A DNA stretch of 64,000 bases from CAZHRC01 sp964533865 (GTDB lineage: Bacteria; Bacillota; Clostridia; Tissierellales; Peptoniphilaceae), in NCBI GenBank assembly GCA_964533865.1, contig CAZHRC010000001.1, positions 124,001 to 188,000 on the forward strand, given 5' to 3'. Each line of letters begins with the position of its first letter. The first letter of the stretch is position 1. The position numbers were made by a program, and so were the translations under genes. Shown here one piece after another: positions 45,929-55,146 of this stretch. The notes under the pieces are model-generated. The model was not told the DNA's origin. It saw only the letters and a list, made by a program, of their open reading frames with translations, and did no database searches.

Positions 45929-47554
45929 ATGAAGAATAATCAAATCACAGGCGAAGACTTTCGAACGTGTCTGATCGCGGCGACCAATTATTTAGAAGCC
46001 AATAAAGAAATGGTTAACAATATGAATGTGTTTCCCGTTCCCGATGGGGATACAGGAACCAATATGAGTCTAACGATGAAATCTGCGGTTAAACAAGTGC
46101 AACAACACCCGGATTCATCGGTGTCAGCTCTCGCCAAGGCTTGTGCCACTGGTGCGCTCATGGGAGCCCGCGGAAACTCAGGGGTTATCCTATCTCAGTT
46201 GCTCAGAGGAGTGGCATCGGCGCTTGCAGATAAAGAGGTCATTGAAATCTCAGATGTGACAGCTATGCTCGACAGCGCAGCCAAAACAGCCTATAAAGCG
46301 GTAATGAAGCCGACGGAAGGTACAATCTTGACCGTAGCGCGTTGTATGGGAGAATTCGCAAAGGAAAACCAAGATAAGTACACCGATATCCTCGGGTTTA
46401 TTAAAGCGGTATTATACGAAGGGGAGGCGGTGTTGATGAAGACACCAGAGATGCTTCCCGTTCTCAAAGAAGCTGGAGTGGTTGATGCTGGGGGGAGAGG
46501 ACTCCTTGTGTTGATCGAAGGTGCAGTTCACCGTTTGGAAAACGGATCTGACCCCGTCGCTTCTCCGGTAGAAACCATCAATGTAACGGCTCAAATCGAA
46601 ACGGCTCACGCTAGCAATTTAGAAGCATCCATTCAATTCGGTTACTGTACTGAGTTTTTGATCCATACCAAATTCGGCGATGGGGAGAAATTGCGAGATC
46701 AAATTGCGGAAATGGGCGACTCACAAGTCGTGGTTCAAGATGGAGAACTGATTAAAGTACACATCCACACCAATCACCCTGGAGAAATTCTCGAAAAAGC
46801 GATGACATTGGGCGATTTGTCGGGGATCAAGATCGATAATATGCGTTTACAAAATGAAACATTGAAACAAGCGCAAAAAACCCCTCCTGCCAAGAAAAAA
46901 CCTTATGGGTTCATCAGCGTATCCTCAGGGGATGGCTTAAAACAAGTTTTTGAAGATCTCGGCGTAGATGTGATTATCGAAGGGGGCCAAACGATGAATC
47001 CTTCGACAGAAGACATTCTAAAGGCGATAGACGGGATTGCTGCCGATGCGATTTTTGTATTGCCAAATAACGGAAATATTATCTTGACCGCACAACAAGC
47101 ACAAGCGATGAGCAAAAAAAGGGTCCACGTCATTCCGACAAAAACTATCCCTCAAGGCTTTACATCCATTCTCGCCTTTGATGAAAATGCTAAGGAGGAA
47201 GACAACGCAAAGCAGATGACCGATGCTATTGGCGATGTTCAAACGTGTCAAATCACTTTTGCTGTACGCGATACAAAGGTCAATGATTTGGACGTCAAAG
47301 AAAAGGACATCATCGGCTTAGCGAACGGTAAAATAGTCGCCAGTGGCAAAGACATAGAAGGGGTCACTGTAGATTTAGTGACGAAAACCGTAGAGGAAGA
47401 TTCATCGCTGATCACGATTTTTTATGGCGAAGGCGTCAGCGAAGAATCCGCTCAATCCCTTCATCAACAGCTGGAACAGAAATATGAAGATTATGACATC
47501 GAATTGGTTTATGGTGGACAACCCATTTATTACTACTTGATTTCCATCGAATAA
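45929..47554 (+). CDS. fakA: Fatty acid kinase ATP-binding subunit FakA (DhaL/DAK2 domain, YloV)
   Basis: FakA phosphorylates fatty acids held by FakB, giving acyl phosphates for PlsX/PlsY phospholipid synthesis. The 541 residues have an N-terminal DhaL kinase domain (about 1-200) with NVFPVPDGDTGTNM near 33 and MGARGNSGVILSQ near 82, a linker domain and a C-terminal DegV-like domain. The ATG at 45929 has AGGAGGG five bases upstream. No fakB (DegV) gene is in this window; plsX is at 54148. Its stop shares one base with the recG start. Confidence 0.92.
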   Translation: MKNNQITGEDFRTCLIAATNYLEANKEMVNNMNVFPVPDGDTGTNMSLTMKSAVKQVQQHPDSSVSALAKACATGALMGARGNSGVILSQLLRGVASALADKEVIEISDVTAMLDSAAKTAYKAVMKPTEGTILTVARCMGEFAKENQDKYTDILGFIKAVLYEGEAVLMKTPEMLPVLKEAGVVDAGGRGLLVLIEGAVHRLENGSDPVASPVETINVTAQIETAHASNLEASIQFGYCTEFLIHTKFGDGEKLRDQIAEMGDSQVVVQDGELIKVHIHTNHPGEILEKAMTLGDLSGIKIDNMRLQNETLKQAQKTPPAKKKPYGFISVSSGDGLKQVFEDLGVDVIIEGGQTMNPSTEDILKAIDGIAADAIFVLPNNGNIILTAQQAQAMSKKRVHVIPTKTIPQGFTSILAFDENAKEEDNAKQMTDAIGDVQTCQITFAVRDTKVNDLDVKEKDIIGLANGKIVASGKDIEGVTVDLVTKTVEEDSSLITIFYGEGVSEESAQSLHQQLEQKYEDYDIELVYGGQPIYYYLISIE

Positions 47555-49590
47555 TGGACTTATTAGCACTAAAAGGGGTGGGCGAGAAGAAAAAAAACTA
47601 CTTGATGAAATTAGGTATTTCATCGGTCGAGGATTTGCTCTATCACTTCCCTAGGGATTATGAAGATCGAAGAAGTACAGTGTCTTTGGAATGGGAGCAC
47701 ATCGGTTCATCCCATCTGTATCTACTTGTGGTAAAAGGCAAACCAACGCGTAGTTTTGTGCGTAAGGGCCTTTCAATCGTTCGAGTGGAAGCGACAGATG
47801 GGATAGCCACTTGTCGCATGGTGTGGTTTAACATGCCCTACGTCATACATCGACTGATACCAGGGAAAAAGCTATTGGTGTACGGTAAACTTCAAGTTGA
47901 AAAGAACCAGTTCACTTTGTACAACCCGACATTAGAAGAAGCGTCGAACACATCAGCGAAGGAGATTGTTCCCCTTTATCCTCTCACGAAAGGGATCAGC
48001 AACAATGATTTGCGCAAATATATTGGACAAGCTTTAACGTTAAAAGGCGAGTCCGTCGAAGAAAACCTTGAAGATAGTATTCTCGAAAAATTTGGTTTGA
48101 TCAGTCGGCAACACGCCCTCTACTCCCTTCATCGTCCTCAAACGATGGAAGAGCCCATAGCCGCAAAAAAACGACTCGCTTTTGAAGAGTTGCTGTTCAT
48201 GGCAATGGTCAGTGCCGCTCACAAAAAAGGAACAGCTAAACGATCGGCACCTTCCATTAGAACTTCAGAAAAATTAGCTGACTTTGAGGGGGGCTTAAGT
48301 TTTACATTAACGGCAAGCCAACGCCAAGTGGTAAAAGACATCCTTAATGATTTAGTTCAAACGACTCAAATGAATCGTCTCGTACAAGGAGATGTAGGGA
48401 GCGGTAAAACCATTGTCGCTGTGTTGGCGATGGCAAATGCCGCTTTTTCAGGTTTTCAAGCTGCTTTCATGGCGCCGACAGAAATTCTCGCCCAACAGCA
48501 CTATCATCATTACAAAGATTATTTTGCAGTTTTTGGGATCTCCTGTGGGTTGTTGATTGGGAGTTTGACCCTAAAGGAAAAACGAGAGATGCTGAGAAGA
48601 ATCGCCGACGGCAGTGTTCAAATGGTGATTGGAACCCATGCAATCATTCAAGATGGCGTAGGTTTCTCAAACCTCGGCCTTGTTATCACCGACGAGCAGC
48701 ATCGATTTGGCGTGAGGCAGCGTCAACTTCTTAGCGCAAAGGGAGAGAGTCCCCACACCTTACTGATGACTGCGACACCGATACCGCGCTCCTTAGCGTT
48801 GGTGCTTTACGGCGACTTAGCGATTTCGACGATTACCCAAGTACCGACCGGTCGCAAACCCATTGAAACCTATGTGGTAACGGACGATATGGAACAGCGA
48901 TTTATTGGCTTTTTGGACCGTCAAATCGCGGAGGGTAGACAAGGCTACATCGTCTGTCCTCTCGTTGAAGACAGCGAGGTGATGGCGCTGAGTTCGGTGG
49001 AGTCCCTTTATAGACGGCTACAATCCACTCTTTTGTCCCACCGAAGGCTGGCAATACTCCATGGGAAAATGTCGAGCGATGATAAAACAGCTGTGATGGA
49101 GGCGTTTTATCAACGAAAAATCGATGTTCTCCTCGCGACCACAGTGATCGAAGTGGGGATGGACGTACCAAATGCAAGTGTGATGATCGTCTACGATTCT
49201 GATCGGTTCGGCTTAGCTCAGTTACATCAGTTACGTGGCCGGGTAGGTCGTGGAGTTTATCAATCCTACTGCATTCTAAGCACTCAACAAAAAAATGAAG
49301 GGGCAATAAAAAAACTTCAGGTGATGGAGCGTTCCAATGATGGTTTTGAAATTGCTGAAAAAGACTTATTGAATCGAGGGTCTGGTGATTTTTATGGCAC
49401 TCGTCAGCATGGTCTACCCCAGTGGGTTTACTCTGATTTTACGGAGTATATGGCATGGATGGACGATCTTCACCTGCTGGCAGAAGAGCTTATTGATAAG
49501 ATGGAATACGAGACATCGGCAAGATTAGCGATACTACAAAAAGAATTCAAAGGAAAATGTGAAGGATACCATTTTACCCTATTGAATTAA
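47554..49590 (+). CDS. recG: ATP-dependent DNA helicase RecG
   Basis: RecG reverses stalled replication forks and processes branched DNA. The 678 residues have the wedge/OB domain (about 1-220), Walker A GDVGSGKT at 279-286, DEQH near 386, TATPIPR near 414 and the RecG motif QLRGRVGRG near 560. The ATG overlaps the fakA TAA by one base. This yloV-recG order is shared with Bacillus and Clostridia. Confidence 0.97.
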   Translation: MDLLALKGVGEKKKNYLMKLGISSVEDLLYHFPRDYEDRRSTVSLEWEHIGSSHLYLLVVKGKPTRSFVRKGLSIVRVEATDGIATCRMVWFNMPYVIHRLIPGKKLLVYGKLQVEKNQFTLYNPTLEEASNTSAKEIVPLYPLTKGISNNDLRKYIGQALTLKGESVEENLEDSILEKFGLISRQHALYSLHRPQTMEEPIAAKKRLAFEELLFMAMVSAAHKKGTAKRSAPSIRTSEKLADFEGGLSFTLTASQRQVVKDILNDLVQTTQMNRLVQGDVGSGKTIVAVLAMANAAFSGFQAAFMAPTEILAQQHYHHYKDYFAVFGISCGLLIGSLTLKEKREMLRRIADGSVQMVIGTHAIIQDGVGFSNLGLVITDEQHRFGVRQRQLLSAKGESPHTLLMTATPIPRSLALVLYGDLAISTITQVPTGRKPIETYVVTDDMEQRFIGFLDRQIAEGRQGYIVCPLVEDSEVMALSSVESLYRRLQSTLLSHRRLAILHGKMSSDDKTAVMEAFYQRKIDVLLATTVIEVGMDVPNASVMIVYDSDRFGLAQLHQLRGRVGRGVYQSYCILSTQQKNEGAIKKLQVMERSNDGFEIAEKDLLNRGSGDFYGTRQHGLPQWVYSDFTEYMAWMDDLHLLAEELIDKMEYETSARLAILQKEFKGKCEGYHFTLLN

Positions 49591-49612
49591 TGTTTATTTA
49601 TTGATGAAATTC

Positions 49613-49621
49613 TGATATGAT
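49613..49621 (+). promoter_or_regulatory. Possible extended -10 promoter of rsmD
   Basis: TGATATGAT has the TGn extension and a near-consensus -10. The -35 at 17 bases is TTTATT (49593-49598), weak. Confidence 0.4.
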
Positions 49622-49635
49622 GGGTAGAGGTAACG

Positions 49636-50196
49636 ATGAGAGTAATATCAGGCAGTGCAAAGGGACGGCGATTGAAGGCACCAAAAGGCGATAAATCGCG
49701 ACCGACTGAAGATCGAGTGAAAGAGTCCCTCTTTAATATCTTGACCCCTTTAAAACTTAATGGAGTGGTACTAGACCTGTTTTCTTGTAGTGGGTCAATC
49801 GGCATTGAGTTTTTAAGTCGTGGGGCAAAAAAAGTCTACTTTAACGATTGGGATAGGAGTAACGCCACGCTGATTCGAGAGAATCTGGCGATGACGGGCT
49901 TCGAAAAAGATGCTGTCGTCATGAACCATGACTACAAAAAGGCGATAAATCAACTATCACTAATAGAAAATCTGCAATTTGATTACGTCTATTTAGACCC
50001 GCCTTATCATACCAATTACGCGGACCGGGCTAGTGCGCTTCTACTCGCCCAGAACCTCCTATCTCAGGACGGCCTTCTCATGACAGAAAGGGATTCAAAG
50101 GCTCAACCTTTTGATATGGAAGGGTACAACATTGTAGATGTGCGAAATTATGGCAGTAAGTCCATCGTTTTTTATCATCTGGACAGTGGGAGCTAG
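49636..50196 (+). CDS. rsmD: 16S rRNA (guanine-966-N2) methyltransferase RsmD
   Basis: RsmD N2-methylates G966 of 16S rRNA. The 186 residues start MRVISGSAKGRRLKAP and show VLDLFSCSGSIGIEFLSRGA (SAM motif) near 48 and DPPY near 121, the catalytic motif. RBS GAGGTAACG precedes the ATG. It is paired with coaD, as in most bacteria. Confidence 0.96.
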   Translation: MRVISGSAKGRRLKAPKGDKSRPTEDRVKESLFNILTPLKLNGVVLDLFSCSGSIGIEFLSRGAKKVYFNDWDRSNATLIRENLAMTGFEKDAVVMNHDYKKAINQLSLIENLQFDYVYLDPPYHTNYADRASALLLAQNLLSQDGLLMTERDSKAQPFDMEGYNIVDVRNYGSKSIVFYHLDSGS

Positions 50197-50257
50197 GGTT
50201 AAAAATAATACAACCGGTAGCCCATCAAAATGATGATGTGGCAAATGAAGGAGTTTT

Positions 50258-50737
50258 ATGAAAGTCATTTACCCAGGAAGTTTTGACCCTATAACTAACG
50301 GTCATCTCGATATTATAAAACGTAGCAGCGCCATCTTTGAAGAAGTGATCGTTGCGATTTTGATCAATCACGAAAAGAAGTACATGTTTTCGTTGGAAGA
50401 ACGGATTGCGATGCTCGAATCGAACTTGGCTGACTGTCCTAACGTCAAAGTGACCAGTGCAAGTGGATTGCTTGTCGATTTTGCGAAGAAAGAAAAAGTT
50501 CACGTTGTGGTACGCGGACTTCGTGCTAACTCGGACTACGAACGAGAGGCTCAGATGGCTCTAGCCAATAAGGTATTATATCCTGATCTAGAGACGCTAT
50601 TCGTTGGTTCCAATGATGGATACTCCTACTTATCATCGACTTTGGTAAAAGAAATCGCAGGCTATGGCGGAGATATCAGCGCATTTGTACCGGACAACGT
50701 TGTGCATAGATTAAAAAAGAAATTAAAAGGAGACTGA
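50258..50737 (+). CDS. coaD: Pantetheine-phosphate adenylyltransferase
   Basis: CoaD makes dephospho-CoA from 4'-phosphopantetheine and ATP. The 159 residues begin MKVIYPGSFDPITNGH, with the nucleotidyltransferase TNGH motif at 13-16, and have VVVRGLRANSDYE near 85 and the C-terminal YLSSTLVKEIA near 126 (ISSTxVK family block). RBS GAAGGAG precedes the ATG. The gene after it begins five bases later. Confidence 0.97.
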   Translation: MKVIYPGSFDPITNGHLDIIKRSSAIFEEVIVAILINHEKKYMFSLEERIAMLESNLADCPNVKVTSASGLLVDFAKKEKVHVVVRGLRANSDYEREAQMALANKVLYPDLETLFVGSNDGYSYLSSTLVKEIAGYGGDISAFVPDNVVHRLKKKLKGD

Positions 50738-50742
50738 TAATT

Positions 50743-51213
50743 ATGGACATTATTCAATTGATCGAAGAAATTGAGGACCTGGTTGATGACGCTCAATCCG
50801 TACCTTTTTCTAAAAAAGTGATGATCGAGCCAGATGAGATTTATGAAATCCTCAAAGAAATGAGAACGAGCCTTCCAGAGGAAATTAAACAAGCCAATTG
50901 GATCAATGACGAAAAAGATCGAATTATTTCGGAAGCTCAATCGGAGGCGGACCAAGAAAAGGCAGAAGCTCGCAAAGAAATTGAACGGGCGAACGATGAA
51001 GCACATCAACGCTACGCTTCGTTGGTAAACGAACACGAAATCACCAAAGAAGCGACACGAATAGGCGAAGAAATCGTCGCTAAAGCAGAACAAAATGCCC
51101 GTACCCTTAAAATGCAGTCCATTACCTATGTGGACGAAATGCTTGGTCAAACTCAAGATAGTTTGAAACACCTTTTGACTATTTTGGAAGACAATCGCAA
51201 CGAACTCAAGTAA
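50743..51213 (+). CDS. Coiled-coil protein of unknown function (next to coaD)
   Basis: This 156-residue protein has no membrane segment and a long charged helical region (about 50-150) rich in Glu, Lys, Ala and Gln, which suggests a coiled coil. The first 45 residues (MDIIQLIEEIEDLVDDAQSV) form a separate helix pair. Similar short ATPase- or DivIVA-like proteins occur after coaD in Clostridia, but I cannot assign a function. The gene ends in front of a hairpin shared with the convergent tmcAL. Confidence 0.75.
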   Translation: MDIIQLIEEIEDLVDDAQSVPFSKKVMIEPDEIYEILKEMRTSLPEEIKQANWINDEKDRIISEAQSEADQEKAEARKEIERANDEAHQRYASLVNEHEITKEATRIGEEIVAKAEQNARTLKMQSITYVDEMLGQTQDSLKHLLTILEDNRNELK

Positions 51214-51218
51214 AGATC

Positions 51219-51241
51219 AGCCACCTCAACGCGAGGTGGCT
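51219..51241. terminator. Hairpin between convergent genes, probable terminator
   Basis: A 9-bp perfect stem AGCCACCTC/GAGGTGGCT has a 5-base loop. It has no strong T run on either strand, so termination may be weak. Confidence 0.55.
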
Positions 51242-51259
51242 ATGGTTATTTCTTGGCGG

Positions 51260-52456
51260 TTATTTAAGGTAAGGTTGATGAAAATAATCAGCATTATGTG
51301 CGATCGTCCCTGATAAGGCGTATAAGGCAGTGGCGCGCTCATCAAATGTCAGGTACGCCTTTTGATGCTTGTTTAATAGCGATTGATGAGCGTATTTTGA
51401 GAGGATAGAAAGCGTGGTACGATGTTTAATCTCCCTGAGGAGTTCGCTTCCTCGGTCGTTGTAGCAAAGCGGTCGAATGTGGTGTACAGGTGCTGAAGCG
51501 TAGTTGTATTCTTTGATGCCAAGGAGTGTATTAATTAAGAAACGACTGATACGATGTGGCTTGTAGCGTTTACTTACCGACGAAGCGACCAGTTGCTCAA
51601 CGGATTGAGACGCAACAAGGGATTTTTTTAGTAAGTTTTCCAATCCAGGTTCGTATCCACGTATCGTCTTTACTGAGGACCTTTTTACGAGAAATTCATA
51701 GTTAATGATAGAAAGATAGTCTTCGATGGTGGGATAACGCCCAGATAATGCCTTGAGATCCTGTTTGGATTGAGTAGGTAGAGTGGAAAGGGTCCAAGGA
51801 TCTGCTCCGTTGAACAGGGCATAGCGGATGGCGGTTGCGCTGTCAAATGTACCCTGGGGGAGGATATCGTGGTAAGACGACCCTTTGCGCTTGACTGTCA
51901 GGGGTTGAATTTCGGAGTTAAGACGGGCAAGGCTCTTTAAGTACTCGTAACCTAACAGGTTGTTGGAGTGAGAAAGCACTTGAGATAAATGAACTGGGAG
52001 TCTGCTTTTGAGAGCTTTTTTAACGCTTTGCCCATAGGATAATCCCAGCCCCATATTTTCTGCGATCTCGATATCGATTTCAGCATGGTGGCGAAGGTAG
52101 TGGTGGAGTAAGGCGTATAAATCGTTGAGATTCCCACTTTCGGTACCAAAAGAGAGATGGGTGACAACCTGTAAAGCATCGATTAACCCAACACTCCCTC
52201 GTGCAAATCCCTCTGCACTAGCCGTTGAGTGGACGACGGGAAGTTCGATGACTAAATCACAGCCGTTTTCAACGGCGGTGCGGGCGCGGCGAAATTTGTC
52301 CAATATTGCGGGTTCTCCTCTTTGCACATAGGAACCTGACATAATGGCGATAATGTAAGTCTCGGGCAATTGCCGGCGAGTTTGCTCGATATGATAGAGA
52401 TGGCCGTTATGAAAGGGATTATATTCGGCAATTATTGCGCAAACGGTTTTATTCAT
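51260..52456 (-). CDS. tmcAL: tRNA(Met) cytidine acetate ligase TmcAL
   Basis: TmcAL activates acetate with ATP and acetylates C34 of elongator tRNA-Met. The 398 residues begin MNKTVCAIIAEYNPFHNGH, with the nucleotidyltransferase HNGH at 16-19, then SGSYVQRGEPAI near 46 and a DSATAIR block near 215. I start at 52456 with AAAGGAG upstream on the minus strand; the frame is open back to 52498, through the promoter. It is divergent from ackA, an enzyme of the same substrate, acetate. Confidence 0.94.
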   Translation of the reverse strand: MNKTVCAIIAEYNPFHNGHLYHIEQTRRQLPETYIIAIMSGSYVQRGEPAILDKFRRARTAVENGCDLVIELPVVHSTASAEGFARGSVGLIDALQVVTHLSFGTESGNLNDLYALLHHYLRHHAEIDIEIAENMGLGLSYGQSVKKALKSRLPVHLSQVLSHSNNLLGYEYLKSLARLNSEIQPLTVKRKGSSYHDILPQGTFDSATAIRYALFNGADPWTLSTLPTQSKQDLKALSGRYPTIEDYLSIINYEFLVKRSSVKTIRGYEPGLENLLKKSLVASQSVEQLVASSVSKRYKPHRISRFLINTLLGIKEYNYASAPVHHIRPLCYNDRGSELLREIKHRTTLSILSKYAHQSLLNKHQKAYLTFDERATALYALSGTIAHNADYFHQPYLK

Positions 52457-52486
52457 AAACAAAATCTCCTTTTTTATGGTGTTTTT

Positions 52487-52515
52487 ATTATAGAACATAT
52501 TGATTTATTTGGCAA
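52487..52515 (-). promoter_or_regulatory. SigA-type promoter of tmcAL
   Basis: On the minus strand TTGCCA (52510-52515), a 17-base spacer and TATAAT (52487-52492). It overlaps the ackA promoter. Confidence 0.75.
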
Positions 52516-52528
52516 TTTCAGATACTAT
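52500..52528 (+). promoter_or_regulatory. SigA-type promoter of ackA
   Basis: TTGATT (52500-52505), a 17-base spacer and TACTAT (52523-52528). Its -35 lies in the spacer of the tmcAL promoter and vice versa. Confidence 0.65.
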
Positions 52529-52561
52529 GAATACAGGAAGTAAACTAAGGAGGCATATTTA

Positions 52562-53755
52562 ATGAAAGTACTAGTAATCAACTGTGGTAGTTCATCGCTA
52601 AAGTACCAATTGTTCGACATGAATCAAAAGAGCGTTATGGTAAAAGGGCTCGTCGAACGCATCGGGATTGAAGGATCGGTTTGCAAACACGACAAACCAG
52701 GATCGGAAAAAGTGATCATCGAAAAACCAATGGAAGACCACACAAAAGCGTTGGAAATCGTCCTAGACGCCATCGCTGACCCGAAAATCGGAGCGATTGC
52801 TTCGATGGATGAAATTACTGCAGTTGGACATCGAGTTGTTCACGGTGGTGAAAAATTTGCGAATTCAGTACTTATCGACAATGAAGTGCTAAAAGCGATC
52901 GAAGAGTGTAACGACCTGGCTCCACTTCATAACCCAGCCAATATTATGGGTATAGAAGCCTGCCGTCGCATTCTTCCGAACACACCTATGGTGGCAGTTT
53001 TCGATACAGCTTTCCATCAAACGATACCCGCAGAGAACTTTATCTATCCGCTACCCTACAAATTCTATGAAGAGTACGGTATCCGTCGCTATGGCTTCCA
53101 CGGAACCAGCCATAAGTACGTTGCAGAACGTGCAGCATCCCTTTTGGGCAAAGATATCAATGAATTAAATATCATTACTTGCCATCTAGGAAACGGCGCG
53201 AGTATTACAGCGATTAAAGGCGGCAAATCCTTTGATACTTCCATGGGCTTCACCCCGTTAGCAGGCTTAGCCATGGGTACGAGAACCGGAGACATCGACC
53301 CAGCGATCACCACTTATCTCATGCACAAAGAGAACTTGACTATTGAAGATATCGATCGCATCTACAACAAAGAATCGGGTATTTTGGGCGTTTCGGGCGT
53401 CAGTAGTGACTTTAGAGACGTAGAAGCAGCCGCACATGCAGGCAACGAAAGAGCGCAACTTGCCCTTGATGTATTCTACCATCGCGTGAAATTCTACATT
53501 GGCGCTTATTTTGCCTTGCTTGGCACGGTAGATGCCGTCGTCTTCACAGCGGGACTCGGTGAAAATTCACCAAAAACACGGGAAGCGGTATGTGACCATT
53601 TGGATACATTGCACATTGCCATCGATCCATCATTAAATGCCAATGCAAGAGGCAAGGAAATCGAAATTACGACAAAAGAATCCTCGACGAAAGTTTTTGT
53701 CATTCCGACCAATGAAGAGTTAATGATCGCTCGTGAAACACTAGCTCTCATTTAA
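52562..53755 (+). CDS. ackA: Acetate kinase
   Basis: AckA interconverts acetyl phosphate plus ADP and acetate plus ATP, the energy-yielding step of acetate fermentation. The 397 residues begin MKVLVINCGSSSLKYQL, and contain GHRVVHGGE near 89, FDTAFHQT near 146 and HLGNGASI near 206, all ASKHA-family acetate kinase motifs. RBS AAGGAGG precedes the ATG. No pta gene is adjacent. rpmF has its own promoter behind it. Confidence 0.98.
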   Translation: MKVLVINCGSSSLKYQLFDMNQKSVMVKGLVERIGIEGSVCKHDKPGSEKVIIEKPMEDHTKALEIVLDAIADPKIGAIASMDEITAVGHRVVHGGEKFANSVLIDNEVLKAIEECNDLAPLHNPANIMGIEACRRILPNTPMVAVFDTAFHQTIPAENFIYPLPYKFYEEYGIRRYGFHGTSHKYVAERAASLLGKDINELNIITCHLGNGASITAIKGGKSFDTSMGFTPLAGLAMGTRTGDIDPAITTYLMHKENLTIEDIDRIYNKESGILGVSGVSSDFRDVEAAAHAGNERAQLALDVFYHRVKFYIGAYFALLGTVDAVVFTAGLGENSPKTREAVCDHLDTLHIAIDPSLNANARGKEIEITTKESSTKVFVIPTNEELMIARETLALI

Positions 53756-53771
53756 AATCGAGCAATAATTG

Positions 53772-53800
53772 TTGACAGCTTCCTGGATTATTTGTATAAT
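53772..53800 (+). promoter_or_regulatory. Consensus SigA promoter of rpmF
   Basis: TTGACA (53772-53777), 17 bases, TATAAT (53795-53800): a perfect match to the consensus at both hexamers, as expected for a ribosomal protein gene. Confidence 0.9.
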
Positions 53801-53852
53801 ATCAGTTGTTCGTCAATTTTAGATTACGGTTATCCAAAGGGGAGGTGTAACA

Positions 53853-54032
53853 ATGGCAGTACCTAAAAGAAAAACCTCAAAGCAAAGAAGAGACAAAAGA
53901 AGAGCTTCATCTTATAGATTAGGAAGAGTATCTATTGCAGAGTGTCCGAATTGTCATGAGCCAAAGCTACTTCATAGAGTGTGCAGAGCTTGTGGGCATT
54001 ATAAAGACAAAGAAGTCCTTCCAGTCGAGTAG
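53853..54032 (+). CDS. rpmF: 50S ribosomal protein L32
   Basis: This 59-residue protein starts MAVPKRKTSKQRRDKRRAS and carries a zinc ribbon, CPNC near residue 31 and CRACG near 44, so it is the C+ form of L32. RBS GGGGAGG precedes the ATG. It is too short for a simple length cut-off but certain by sequence. The usual upstream partner, a DUF177/YceD gene, is missing; ackA is there instead. Confidence 0.97.
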   Translation: MAVPKRKTSKQRRDKRRASSYRLGRVSIAECPNCHEPKLLHRVCRACGHYKDKEVLPVE

Positions 54033-54062
54033 GAGATAGTGATTTTCACTATCTCTTTTTTT
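54033..54062 (+). terminator. Rho-independent terminator after rpmF
   Basis: A 9-bp perfect stem GAGATAGTG/CACTATCTC (54033-54041 and 54047-54055) with a 5-base loop is followed by seven T. Confidence 0.93.
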
Positions 54063-54116
54063 CTTGTTTTGTTGATGCTCGAAGGCTTTTGCAAGGTGGA
54101 AGTAGAGCGGTTGTTG

Positions 54117-54125
54117 TGATAGAAT
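54117..54125 (+). promoter_or_regulatory. Possible extended -10 promoter of plsX
   Basis: TGATAGAAT is a TGn-extended -10 with one mismatch. No -35 is clear. A promoter is expected here because the rpmF terminator lies 55 bases upstream. No FapR-type palindrome was found. Confidence 0.4.
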
Positions 54126-54147
54126 GTAAGTTACGAGGTGATAAATC

Positions 54148-55146
54148 ATGAAGATAGTCGTAGATACACTTGGCAGCGATCTCGGGCCAGAGGAGCTGGT
54201 TCGTGGCACTATAAATGCGATGAAAAATATTCCCATAGACGTAGTTTTCGTTGGAAACAAAAAAAACGTTGAGCAGGCAGTGATCAATAACGGGGGGGAT
54301 CCTGATCGCATAGAATATATCGATACATCGGTATCGATTGAAAATACAGAAGACCCTGTCATGGCGATTCGCCGGAAAAAAGAGGCATCCATTGTTCTTG
54401 GTCTCCACCATTTAAACAATGAAGGGGTTGATGGGTTCTACTCGACAGGAAGCACAGGGGCTTTGCTTGCTGGCGGAATGTTTATTACTAAGCGCATCGA
54501 GTATGTTGACCGAGCGGCTTTAGTGGTCATCTTGCCCACCCGTCGCGGAGGAACGATGATGTTAGACGCTGGAGCAAATATGGATACGACTCCTGATTTC
54601 TTATATCAATTTGCGATCATGGGCGAAGCGTATGCTAAAAAAGTACTCGGTGTCTCCAAACCTAAAATCGGCCTTCTCAACGTCGGTGTCGAGGAAGGTA
54701 AAGGCGATAAGCGAACAAAAGAAACTTATGATCTGCTCAAAGGGTCATCGATGAACTTTGGCGGCAATGTTGAAGCGCGAGAATTACTGAACTCAGACTT
54801 TGATGTCATCGTCACCGATGGATTTTCTGGTAACATTGCTCTCAAATCTTTTGAAGGTTCGGTAAAATTGCTTTTCACCGAATTAAAGGAAGGGTTGATG
54901 GGGAGTGCGCGAGGTAAGCTCGGAGGGCTACTCTTAAAGCCCATACTAAAAAATATCATCAAAAAATACGATTATCGTGAACACGGTTCTGCGCCCTTGT
55001 TGGGGATGAAGAAAGCCATTTTTAAAGCTCATGGCAGCTCGGATGCAAGAGCGTTTGAAAACGGGCTCTACATTATGGAGAAGTTTATCTCCAATGGTGT
55101 CATTCAAGAAATCGAAAAAAACTTATCGGAGGTACAACATGATTAA
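54148..55146 (+). CDS. plsX: Phosphate acyltransferase PlsX
   Basis: PlsX converts acyl-ACP and phosphate to acyl phosphate, the donor for PlsY in phospholipid synthesis. The 332 residues start MKIVVDTLGSDLGPEELVRG, and contain GFYSTGSTGALLAGG near 94, LDAGANMDTTP near 134 and DGFSGNIALK near 228. RBS ACGAGGTG precedes the ATG. It overlaps acpP by eight bases. No fapR, fabD or fabG lies around it, unlike Bacillus. Confidence 0.96.
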   Translation: MKIVVDTLGSDLGPEELVRGTINAMKNIPIDVVFVGNKKNVEQAVINNGGDPDRIEYIDTSVSIENTEDPVMAIRRKKEASIVLGLHHLNNEGVDGFYSTGSTGALLAGGMFITKRIEYVDRAALVVILPTRRGGTMMLDAGANMDTTPDFLYQFAIMGEAYAKKVLGVSKPKIGLLNVGVEEGKGDKRTKETYDLLKGSSMNFGGNVEARELLNSDFDVIVTDGFSGNIALKSFEGSVKLLFTELKEGLMGSARGKLGGLLLKPILKNIIKKYDYREHGSAPLLGMKKAIFKAHGSSDARAFENGLYIMEKFISNGVIQEIEKNLSEVQHD

